Assembly (NCBI RefSeq): GCF_019219825.1
Contig: NZ_JAHUXH010000024.1
Coordinates: 1 to 64,000 of the forward strand
Length of the DNA stretch: 64,000 nt
DNA from: Streptomyces sp. TRM70350
Lineage (GTDB): Bacteria; Actinomycetota; Actinomycetes; Streptomycetales; Streptomycetaceae
Direction of reading: 5' to 3'
Translations under genes and position numbers: made by a program
The notes under the pieces: model-generated
Told to the model about the DNA's origin: nothing
Database searches by the model: none
What the model saw: only the letters and a program-made list of their open reading frames with translations
In this document: piece by piece, positions 49,825 through 57,111 of the stretch
How positions within the stretch are numbered: the first letter of the stretch is position 1
Layout: every line of letters starts with the position of its first letter

Positions 49825-51021
49825 ATGGCACCGACATCCACCCCACCCCGAGCCGTCGTCATCGGCGGCGGCGTCGGCGGTCTGACCGCCGCCGTCGCCC
49901 TGCACCGGCGCGGCTGGCAGGTCACCGTCCTGGAACGCGCCCGTTCCCTGGCCCCCGTCGGCGCGGCCATCTCCCTCGCCCCCAACTCCCTGCGCGCCCT
50001 GGACGTCATCGGCCTCGGCGACGAGATCCGAGCCCTGACCGCCTGGCAGGGCGGTGGGGGAGGCCTGCGCACCCCGAGCGGACGCTGGCTGTCCCGGTCC
50101 AGCGCCGCCGCTGTGGCCGAGCGCTTCGGCGGCCCCCTCGTCCTCCTGCACCGCGCCACTCTCGTCGACGCCCTGACCGCACGCCTCCCCGAGGACCGCA
50201 TCCGCACGTCCGCCCCCGCGACCCTCGTCGACCCCGGCGACGCGGACCGCCCGGCCCGCGTGACCAGCCCCGACGGCGAGTGGGAGGCCGACCTGGTGGT
50301 GGCCGCCGACGGCATCCACTCCGCCGCACGCCGGGCCCTTTTCCCGCAGCACCCAGGGCTCGCATACGCCGGATTCACCACCTGGCGGGTCGTCATCCCG
50401 GTGCCCGGCGTGGAGTTCGCCTCGCACGAGACGTGGGGGCGGGGCCGTATCTGGGGCACGCATCCGCTCAAGGACGGCCGTGTCTACGCGTACGCCGCCG
50501 TCGTCACGCCCGCCGGGCAGCGCGCGCCCGACGACGAGAAGGCCGAGCTGCTACGGCTGTTCGGCGACTGGCACGACCCGATCCCCGCCGTGCTCGCCGC
50601 CGCCCGCCCCGAGGATGTGCTGCGCCACGACGTGCACCACGTCGCCGAGCCGCTGCCCGCCCACCACCGCGGCCGGGTGGCCCTCCTCGGCGACGCCGCC
50701 CACGCGATGCCGCCGACTCTCGGCCAGGGCGGCAACCAGGCCATCGAGGACGCGATCGTCCTCGCCTTCCACGCACCCGACCTGGCCGCGTACACCGCCG
50801 CCCGGCTGCCCCGTACGACGGCCATCGCCCGCCAGGCCGTGAAGGTGGCGCGGCTGAACATGATGAGCAGCCGCGTCGGCACGGCCGTGCGCGACGCCGC
50901 GATCGCCGCCCTGTCCAAGGCCGGACCGGCGCTGTTCCTGCGCGGCTTCGACGGCATCGCCGACTGGCGGCCGCCGGGGCAGCCGTATGCTTCCGAGCAG
51001 ACCCCAGCAGGCAAGCAGTGA
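49825..51021 (+). CDS. FAD-dependent monooxygenase (PHBH-type)
   Basis: 398 residues. FAD motifs in order: VVIGGGVGGLTAAVALHRRG (GxGxxG), DLVVAADGIHSAARRAL (DG motif) and ALLGDAAHAMPPTLGQGGNQ (GD motif). A flavin aromatic hydroxylase or similar. ATG 49,825 follows GAGGGGGA; earlier in-frame ATGs at 49,774 and 49,792 would overlap the operator region. Its stop is 10 bp before the Gfo/Idh/MocA gene, so these two form an operon under the divergent TetR. Confidence 0.9.
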   Translation: MAPTSTPPRAVVIGGGVGGLTAAVALHRRGWQVTVLERARSLAPVGAAISLAPNSLRALDVIGLGDEIRALTAWQGGGGGLRTPSGRWLSRSSAAAVAERFGGPLVLLHRATLVDALTARLPEDRIRTSAPATLVDPGDADRPARVTSPDGEWEADLVVAADGIHSAARRALFPQHPGLAYAGFTTWRVVIPVPGVEFASHETWGRGRIWGTHPLKDGRVYAYAAVVTPAGQRAPDDEKAELLRLFGDWHDPIPAVLAAARPEDVLRHDVHHVAEPLPAHHRGRVALLGDAAHAMPPTLGQGGNQAIEDAIVLAFHAPDLAAYTAARLPRTTAIARQAVKVARLNMMSSRVGTAVRDAAIAALSKAGPALFLRGFDGIADWRPPGQPYASEQTPAGKQ

Positions 51022-51031
51022 GGGAGCCCCC

Positions 51032-51946
51032 GTGAAGGTCGGCTGCATCGGACTCGGTGACATCGCGCAGAAGGCGTATCTGCCGGTGCTCGGCGTCCAG
51101 CCCGGGGTCGAGCTGCACCTGCAGACCCGCACGCCCGCCACGCTGAACCGTGTCGCCGACAGCCTTCACCTGCCCCGCACCCAGCGCCACAGCACCTTGG
51201 ACGCGCTCCTCGCCCAGGACCTCGACGCCGCCTTCGTGCACGCCCCCACCGCCGTGCACCCCGAGATCGTCACCCGGCTGCTTCAGGCGGACGTCCCGAC
51301 GTACGTCGACAAGCCACTGGCGTACGAACTCGCCGACTCCCAGCGGCTGGTGGCGCTCGCCGAGGACCGGGGCGTGAGTCTGGCCGTCGGCTTCAACCGA
51401 CGGTACGCGCCCGCGTACGCGCAGTGCGCCGAGCATCCGCGCGAGCTGATCCTCATGCAGAAGAACCGGGTCGGGCTGCCCGAAGAGCCGCGCACGATGA
51501 TCCTGGACGACTTCATCCACGTCGTGGACACACTGCGCTTCCTGGTGCCGGGCCAGATCGACGACGTGACCGTGCGCGCCCGCACCGTGGACGGGCTGCT
51601 GCACCACGTTGTGCTCCAGCTCGCCGGGGACGGGTTCACCGCGCTGGGGGTGATGAACCGGCTCAGCGGGTCGGCCGAGGAGATCCTGGAGGTCTCCGGG
51701 CAGGACACCAAGCGGCAGGTGATCAACCTCGCCGAGGTGATCGACCACAAGGGTCAGCCGACGCTGCGGCGCCGCGGCGACTGGGTGCCGGTGGCCCGCC
51801 AGCGGGGCATCGAGCAGGCGGTGCTGGCCTTCCTCGACGCCGTCCGCGCGGGCAAGCCCCTCAGCGCCCGGGACGCGCTGGCGACCCACGAACTGTGCGA
51901 GCGGGTGGTACTGGCGGTTCTGGAGCGCTCCGGCGCGGTCGCCTGA
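51032..51946 (+). CDS. Gfo/Idh/MocA family oxidoreductase
   Basis: 304 residues. N-terminal Rossmann motif VGCIGLGDIAQKAYLP, the family lysine in YVDKPLAYE (usually EKP), and the C-terminal beta-sheet domain. NAD(P)-dependent oxidation/reduction of a sugar-like or cyclitol substrate is expected. GTG 51,032 has AGGGAG seven bases upstream. The 3' end overlaps the convergent lnt gene by 86 bp. Confidence 0.9.
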   Translation: MKVGCIGLGDIAQKAYLPVLGVQPGVELHLQTRTPATLNRVADSLHLPRTQRHSTLDALLAQDLDAAFVHAPTAVHPEIVTRLLQADVPTYVDKPLAYELADSQRLVALAEDRGVSLAVGFNRRYAPAYAQCAEHPRELILMQKNRVGLPEEPRTMILDDFIHVVDTLRFLVPGQIDDVTVRARTVDGLLHHVVLQLAGDGFTALGVMNRLSGSAEEILEVSGQDTKRQVINLAEVIDHKGQPTLRRRGDWVPVARQRGIEQAVLAFLDAVRAGKPLSARDALATHELCERVVLAVLERSGAVA

Positions 51947-53426
51947 CCGCCCGTCCGCCCTCGATCAGGACCAGGGCGAGCAGCACCAGCACGGCGACGT
52001 ACACCGGCCAGGCGCCCAGGCGCACGTACGGTGTGACCCCGTCGGCCAGCGGCACCTCGTACACCTGTGTGGTGCTCGCGTCCGTCCCGAGCGGTGGGCC
52101 GGTCCGCTGTCCCTCGGGCCCGTACACGGCGGAGATGCCGGTCAGGGTGGCGTGCACCATGGGGCGGCCGCTCTCCGCGGCGCGCAGCGCGGCCAGCGAG
52201 GCGTGCTGCGCGGGCGCCCAGCTCTGCTGGAACGTCGAGGTCGCCGACTGGGCGACCAGTACGTCGGCGCCGTTGCGGGCGAGGCTGCGGCTCATGTCGG
52301 GGAACGCCGACTCGAAGCAGACCATCGGGCCGACGCGCAGCCCGCCCCCGACGTCCATCACGACCTGCTCGGTGCCGCGCCTGCGGTCCTCGGCCGCGGC
52401 CTCGCCGACGGAGGTCACCCAGCCGAGCAGCGAGCGCAACGGGACGTACTCGCCGAACGGGACCAGCCGCATCTTGTCGTAGCGGTCACCGGTCGGGCCG
52501 TCCGGGCCGATCAGCACCGAGCTCTTGTAGATGCCCGGCCGGTCCGAGCGGCGGGCATCCACGTTGACCAGGACCGGGGCCCCGGTCTCCCGGGACAGCG
52601 CCGCGATGCGCCGCGCCAGGTCGGGACGGCGGCCGAGGTCGTAGCCGACGCTGCTCTCGCCCCAGACGATCAGGTCCACGTCCTGGCCGACGAGCCGCCG
52701 GGTGAGCTGTTCCTCGCGATCGAACCGGCGTTCGGCTCCGGCGATCACCCCCGGCTGTACGACCGCCACCCGGACCCGGCTCTCGACCTCGGGCCGCGGC
52801 GACCACATCCAGGCCGCCGCGGTGACCGTCGCCGTGGCCAGCAGGGCGACGGCCGGCACCCGGGACCGCCGTACCGCGATCAGGACGGCGACGGCGACAT
52901 TGACGCCCACCAGCAGGAAGCTCAGCAGCCACACCCCGCCCACGGAGGCCAGCCGCAGCGCCGGTTCCACCTGCCACTGACTGGCACCCAGCATGCCCCA
53001 GGGCCCGCCCAGCCCCTGCCAGGACCGCACCAGCTCCACCGCCAGCCAGCCCGACGGCAGCACCAGCAGCGCGGCCGCGATCCGGCCCGCCGAGGGTGTC
53101 CCGGCGAGGAACCGGCGCACCAGCCGGCCCCACGGCCCCCACAGCGCGCCGAGCAGGGCGGCGAGCACGAAAGTGAACACGTGCAGGTTCGGCAGCAGCC
53201 AGTGGTGCCCGGCCAGTATGAAGCCGAAGCCGCCGCACCAGCCGTCGTACAGCGCCCGCCGCCCGGTCGGCGCGGTGCGGGCCAGCAGGATCCACGGGAC
53301 GAGGCCGACGTACGCGAACCACCACAGGGACGGGGCCGGGAAGGCGAGCGTGGGCAGGGCGCCCGCCACCGCGGCGACCGCGGAGCGCGGCCACGGGGAG
53401 CCGAGCCAGCGGTCCAGCGTCTTCAT
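51861..53426 (-). CDS. lnt: apolipoprotein N-acyltransferase
   Basis: 521 residues. N-terminal half has about six membrane helices; the extracytoplasmic nitrilase-like domain carries the catalytic Glu in DLIVWGESSVGYD, Lys in RYDKMRLVPFGEYVPL and Cys in GPMVCFESAFPDMSR, followed by LVAQSATSTFQQS. It adds the third acyl chain to lipoproteins; Streptomyces often carry two Lnt paralogues. A good GGGAGG ribosome-binding site precedes ATG 53,426. The last 86 bp overlap the 3' end of the convergent Gfo/Idh gene. Confidence 0.93.
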   Translation of the reverse strand: MKTLDRWLGSPWPRSAVAAVAGALPTLAFPAPSLWWFAYVGLVPWILLARTAPTGRRALYDGWCGGFGFILAGHHWLLPNLHVFTFVLAALLGALWGPWGRLVRRFLAGTPSAGRIAAALLVLPSGWLAVELVRSWQGLGGPWGMLGASQWQVEPALRLASVGGVWLLSFLLVGVNVAVAVLIAVRRSRVPAVALLATATVTAAAWMWSPRPEVESRVRVAVVQPGVIAGAERRFDREEQLTRRLVGQDVDLIVWGESSVGYDLGRRPDLARRIAALSRETGAPVLVNVDARRSDRPGIYKSSVLIGPDGPTGDRYDKMRLVPFGEYVPLRSLLGWVTSVGEAAAEDRRRGTEQVVMDVGGGLRVGPMVCFESAFPDMSRSLARNGADVLVAQSATSTFQQSWAPAQHASLAALRAAESGRPMVHATLTGISAVYGPEGQRTGPPLGTDASTTQVYEVPLADGVTPYVRLGAWPVYVAVLVLLALVLIEGGRAVRRPRRSAPEPPVPPARTVRGSPARPGR

Positions 53427-53490
53427 ACGGCGCCTCCCTGTGGGCTCCAGTGTGCGCGGGCCCGGCGATCTCGGTACAGAAGGCGCCCGC

Positions 53491-53985
53491 TCAGTCGATC
53501 ACCGGTACCCCGGACCCCTGGGGCACACTCCGCCACTTCTCCCGTACGACCACCTCGCGCAGCCGCCAGCCGTCGTCCGTGCGCCGCAGCTCGAACGCGT
53601 ACCGGCCGCCGCAGACGAAGTCGGGCGCCGAGCCGTTACCGGCGAGGCGCATCGGATTGACGTAGTCGGCCTGGACCTGGGCGGTGTCCCCGGTGTCCCG
53701 CTCCAGGATCCCGAAGCGGACCCGGCGGTTGACGATCAGGTGCTGGCGCATGGTGAACGCCCGCATGCTCTCGGCCAGCCACGCGGCGACCTCCACGGCG
53801 TCCCCCTCGATGCCGCCGGCCGAGCGGTAGTCCGCCCGCCCGTCCGGGGTGAACAGCTTCCGGTACGCCTCCCAGTCGCCGTCGTCCACCGCCACGGCGT
53901 AGTCGGTGACCAGACTGTCGACGGCCAGCCGGTCCATCACGGTCGCGAGTTCCACGCGCTGCGTCATCGGCTCAGTGTTGGGCAC
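53491..53985 (-). CDS. SnoaL-like (NTF2 fold) protein
   Basis: 164 residues (or 158 from ATG 53,967). It has the NTF2-like helices LAVDSLVTDYAVAVDDGDWE then AYRKLFTPDGRADYRSAGG, the MRQHLIVNRRVRF strand and the C-terminal YAFELRRTDDGWRLREVVVR sheet. This subgroup often has ring-hydroxylating-dioxygenase-beta or SnoaL-like activity, but no partner is nearby. Neither start has a good ribosome-binding site. Confidence 0.8.
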   Translation of the reverse strand: MPNTEPMTQRVELATVMDRLAVDSLVTDYAVAVDDGDWEAYRKLFTPDGRADYRSAGGIEGDAVEVAAWLAESMRAFTMRQHLIVNRRVRFGILERDTGDTAQVQADYVNPMRLAGNGSAPDFVCGGRYAFELRRTDDGWRLREVVVREKWRSVPQGSGVPVID

Positions 53986-54022
53986 GGGGCGGGCCGCGCC
54001 AAGAGGGCGTGCCGTGTTGTTC

Positions 54023-54331
54023 TCAGGGGACAGCCGTCGGCCCGGCGCTCACCGTTCCCTGGGCGCCGTGGAAGATCACACCGGGCTCGGCCGGGGCCTG
54101 GTTGAGAACCCACAGGCCGATCACGGTGGCGAGAGTGAAGACGACGGCGATGAGGACGGCGAGGACGAGGCGGCGGCGGCGTTCCCGGCGCACCCAGTCG
54201 CCGCACGCCGTGCGGTACGCGTCAGGGGCGGCGTGGACTCCGCTCGCCAGGGCCGCCAGCGCCTCGCGCAGCTCCTGTTCGGTCTTGCCCACGGTGTCAC
54301 CGGGGCGGGAGGTGTGGATGCGGTCGTTCAT
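54023..54331 (-). CDS. single-pass membrane protein, partner of the second SigE-type sigma
   Basis: 102 residues. A helical cytoplasmic N-terminus (KTEQELREALAALASGVHAA), a basic stretch (RRERRRR), one membrane helix (LVLAVLIAVVFTLATVIGLW) and a short outer tail. Its ATG overlaps the sigma stop (ATGA). Same design as the protein at 3,644-4,015, without sequence identity that I can see. Candidate anti-sigma or sensor. Confidence 0.7.
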   Translation of the reverse strand: MNDRIHTSRPGDTVGKTEQELREALAALASGVHAAPDAYRTACGDWVRRERRRRLVLAVLIAVVFTLATVIGLWVLNQAPAEPGVIFHGAQGTVSAGPTAVP

Positions 54332-54975
54332 CGGCGGGCCTCCATCACCTGGGTCAGGGCGACGATACCGCGAGCGGTGTGCGTCTTGACCGAACCGGCC
54401 GATATCCCCATGGCGGCTGCGATCTCACTCTCTTTCAGGCCCAGCCAGTGCCGCAGGACGAGGGCCTCGCGCTGCCGGGCGGGAAGTTGCTGCAGGGCGT
54501 TGATCAGCTCGCGCTGGTCGTCGCGGAGCAGGGCCGAGTTCTCGGCGGAGGCGACGACCTCCTCGGGCGGGCGCGTGGCGTGCTTCCGGACGACCTGGAG
54601 GTGGCGCAGGCGCATGCGGGTCAGGTTGCAGACGGTGGAGCGCAGATAGGCCTCGGCCGTCTGGTTGTCCCGCAACCTGTTCCACTTCCGGTAGATCTGG
54701 TAGTACGCCTCGGCCACGATGTCCTCGGGGTCGTCGGCGCCGAGCAGTACGGCGAGGCGCAGCATCGAGGAGTAGTGCAGATCGAACAGCCGGGCGACAG
54801 TGGCCTCGCGCTCCAGTTGCTCCGGGTCGGTCACCGCGTGCAGGGCACCCGCCTGGGGCCCGGGCGGGAGAGCGACCGTCTCGGCCGCCGACGGGCGCGC
54901 GCCGGGTACCGGCGGTGCCGACGGCAGTGCGGCGGTCGGCGGCAGGGTGGCGGAGTGTTCCTGTCTGCGTCTCAC
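54328..54975 (-). CDS. SigE-family ECF sigma factor, coupled to SSS transporter
   Basis: 215 residues from a GTG that overlaps the transporter stop (GTGA). Region 2: ARLFDLHYSSMLRLAVLLGA then DDPEDIVAEAYYQIYRKWNR. Region 4: LINALQQLPARQREALVLRH and LGLKESEIAAAMGISAGSVK. A disordered Pro/Ala-rich N-terminus precedes region 2. It lies in an operon transporter-sigma-membrane protein, all joined by overlapping stops and starts, so sigma synthesis should depend on transporter translation. Confidence 0.87.
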   Translation of the reverse strand: MRRRQEHSATLPPTAALPSAPPVPGARPSAAETVALPPGPQAGALHAVTDPEQLEREATVARLFDLHYSSMLRLAVLLGADDPEDIVAEAYYQIYRKWNRLRDNQTAEAYLRSTVCNLTRMRLRHLQVVRKHATRPPEEVVASAENSALLRDDQRELINALQQLPARQREALVLRHWLGLKESEIAAAMGISAGSVKTHTARGIVALTQVMEARR

Positions 54976-56534
54976 GGGTTCGTCGCTCCCGTCTCGGGGT
55001 GCCGCCTGACCATCAGACGGGACGGTAGTTGGGTGCTGTCGGCGCCTCCAGAGGCACCGGTGCGCTCCAGCACGATGGTGGTCACCACGGCGACGGCCAG
55101 GTTGAGCAGCAGGGCGACCAGGCCCGCGTAGATCTCCAGTGGCTGTTCGCCGGATCCGAACGGCACGACGGACGAGAACCCCTCGCGGACCACCATGAAC
55201 GTGCCGGCGGCCATGCCCGCCGCCCATCCGGCGAGCAGCGCCCGCGGGTGCAGCCACCGGGTGAACAGCCCGATGGCCACGGCGGGGAAGATCTGGAGGA
55301 TCCATACGCCGCCGAGCAGCTGGAGGTTGATGGCGTCCTGGCCGCGCAGGCCGAAGACGAAGGCGACGGCCCCCACTTTCGCGGTGAGTGACACGGCTTT
55401 GGCCACCCGTACCTGCCGTTTGGGTGTGGCTGTCGGATGGACGTACTCGACGTACACATTGCGTACGAAGGACGTGGCGGCGGCGATCGACATCACCGCC
55501 GCCGGCACCATGGCTCCCACGGTGATCGCGCCGAACACCAGTCCGGCCAGTGGTGCGGGCATCAGCCGGTCGACCAGCATGGGGACGGCCGACTCGGCGG
55601 AGCCTCCGGGGGCGCGTACTCCCCAGGCGACGGCGGCGATGCCGAGGAACCCGAAGAGGGCGAGCACCGCCGTCCAGGCGGGCAGCGCGACGGAGGCCTT
55701 GCGCAGGCTGTCGGGTCCCGAGGCGGCGAAACCCGCGGTCAGGACGTGGGGATACATCAGCAGGGCCAGAGCGGAGCCCAGGGCCAGGGTGGCGTACGCG
55801 GACTGCTGTTCGGGGCTGAGGAACAGGGACGCATCGGCGGTGTCCGCCTCCGCGAGCCGCCGGGCGGCGAGGTCGAACACCGCACCGGGGCCGCCGAGCC
55901 GGTCGAGGACCAGCCAGCACACCGCGGTGAGGGAGGTCAGTATGGCGAGCCCCTTGAGGGCCGATATGACAGTGGGGGCACGCAGTCCATGCCGGTAGGT
56001 GGCCACCGCCAGGCCCGCGAAGAGGGCCACCATCACCAAGTCGCCGGTGGCGCCGCGCGCGTAGACGCCGCCGGCGGTGAGCACGGCGCGGATGCCGAGC
56101 AGCTGCAGCGCGAGGTACGGCATGGTGGCGAGGATCCCGGTGAGGGCGACGACCAGGGCCAGCAGCGGTGAACCGTAACGCCCGCGCACGAAGTCGGCGG
56201 CCGTGACATAACCGTGGCGGCGGGCGACGTCCCACAGCCGCGGGAGCAGCACGAACGCGAGCGGGCAGACCATCACGGTGTACGGCACGGCGAAGAACGC
56301 GGGTGCGCCGTTGCCGTACGCCAGTCCCGGAATGGCGGTGAAGGTGTACGCCGTGAAGATGGTGCTGCCCAGCAGCAGCCAGCTCCACCAGGGTCCGAGG
56401 GACCGGTCGGCGAGCGCCCAGCCCTCCAGGGAGGGCAGCCGGTCGCTGGGGTGGAGGCGACGGGCGGTGATGGTCAGGAGCGAGGTACCGCCGATGACGG
56501 CGAGGAATGCCACGGCCATCGCAGCGTTCGTCAT
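54972..56534 (-). CDS. sodium:solute symporter (SSS family)
   Basis: 520 residues with about 13 membrane helices. SSS signatures: LPSLEGWALADRSLGPWWSW, TAADFVRGRYGSPLLALVVA, and the sodium-site-type GAITVGAMVPAAVMSIAAAT. It resembles monocarboxylate or acetate/propionate-type permeases, close to DUF3311-associated SSS proteins. Divergent from the DUF3311 and cstA genes. It heads the transporter-sigma-membrane operon. Confidence 0.9.
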   Translation of the reverse strand: MTNAAMAVAFLAVIGGTSLLTITARRLHPSDRLPSLEGWALADRSLGPWWSWLLLGSTIFTAYTFTAIPGLAYGNGAPAFFAVPYTVMVCPLAFVLLPRLWDVARRHGYVTAADFVRGRYGSPLLALVVALTGILATMPYLALQLLGIRAVLTAGGVYARGATGDLVMVALFAGLAVATYRHGLRAPTVISALKGLAILTSLTAVCWLVLDRLGGPGAVFDLAARRLAEADTADASLFLSPEQQSAYATLALGSALALLMYPHVLTAGFAASGPDSLRKASVALPAWTAVLALFGFLGIAAVAWGVRAPGGSAESAVPMLVDRLMPAPLAGLVFGAITVGAMVPAAVMSIAAATSFVRNVYVEYVHPTATPKRQVRVAKAVSLTAKVGAVAFVFGLRGQDAINLQLLGGVWILQIFPAVAIGLFTRWLHPRALLAGWAAGMAAGTFMVVREGFSSVVPFGSGEQPLEIYAGLVALLLNLAVAVVTTIVLERTGASGGADSTQLPSRLMVRRHPETGATNP

Positions 56535-56621
56535 CGGTCACCGTCCTTGGTGTGCCTGAGCCTTGCGCGGGAGTCCCCGCCCAAGAGTTGCGCGGGCCGC
56601 CGAATCCGATGACAGAAAACC

Positions 56622-56646
56622 GCGGATTAATTTCCTGGAAATCCGC
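56622..56646. promoter_or_regulatory. nested inverted repeat between SSS and DUF3311 genes
   Basis: Outer arms GCGGATT/AATCCGC enclose a perfect 13-bp palindrome ATTTCCTGGAAAT (56,630-56,642) in the 182-bp divergent spacer, in an AT-rich patch. Suits an operator shared by the two divergent transport units. Confidence 0.45.
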
Positions 56647-56716
56647 TGTCAACCATGTCGAGGAGTCGGGCAACTCTTGCACAGAACGAACAGGGAACGC
56701 GAGAGAAGAGGCCGCC

Positions 56717-56956
56717 ATGGCACGCACCGGTCACCCCCGGCTCCGCCGTGTCACGGTCGCCGGACTGCTCCTCGCACCCGCGGCCGGCCTGCTGTGGGTG
56801 CCTCTGTACGCCGGTGACCACCCGCGACTGGCCGGCGTTCCCTTCTTCTACTGGTACCAGCTGGCCTGGGTGCCCGGCTGCGGCCTTGCCCTGCTGGCCG
56901 CCCATCTGCTGCGCAGGGGGCGGGACCGGCCGCGCGATGCGCGCCGTTGCCGCTGA
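56717..56956 (+). CDS. DUF3311 small membrane protein
   Basis: 79 residues, two membrane helices: RRVTVAGLLLAPAAGLLWVP and FFYWYQLAWVPGCGLALLAA, with the DUF3311 pattern P-x-Y-x-W-Q before the second helix. DUF3311 genes usually sit directly before an SSS transporter on the same strand and may be its small subunit; here the SSS gene is divergent instead. GAGAGAAGAGG precedes ATG 56,717. Confidence 0.8.
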   Translation: MARTGHPRLRRVTVAGLLLAPAAGLLWVPLYAGDHPRLAGVPFFYWYQLAWVPGCGLALLAAHLLRRGRDRPRDARRCR

Positions 56957-57007
56957 TCCCCGGCTGTCCCTGGCCCTGGTGATTGCTGGTCCGGGCGATT
57001 CCTGATC

Positions 57008-57053
57008 CCGGTCCGCCCGGTCCGCCGGTCCGCCCGGTCCGCCGGTCCGCCCG
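57008..57053 (+). repeat. tandem CGGTCCGCC/CGGTCCGC repeats in the cstA leader
   Basis: About five alternating 9- and 8-bp units of CGGTCCGC(C) lie 60-105 bases upstream of the cstA start, in the gap after DUF3311. The unit is not self-complementary; copy number could vary. Confidence 0.75.
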
Positions 57054-57111
57054 GGACAGACGCAAGAACCACCCCGTCATCGTTCACCCGCTGCCGTGTG
57101 AGGAGCAAGCC

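Noticed and set aside
54328..56727. Apparent 799-residue fusion ending in the sigma factor
   Set aside because: The upstream half is an out-of-frame reading of the SSS transporter. A GTG overlapping the transporter stop gives the normal sigma length.
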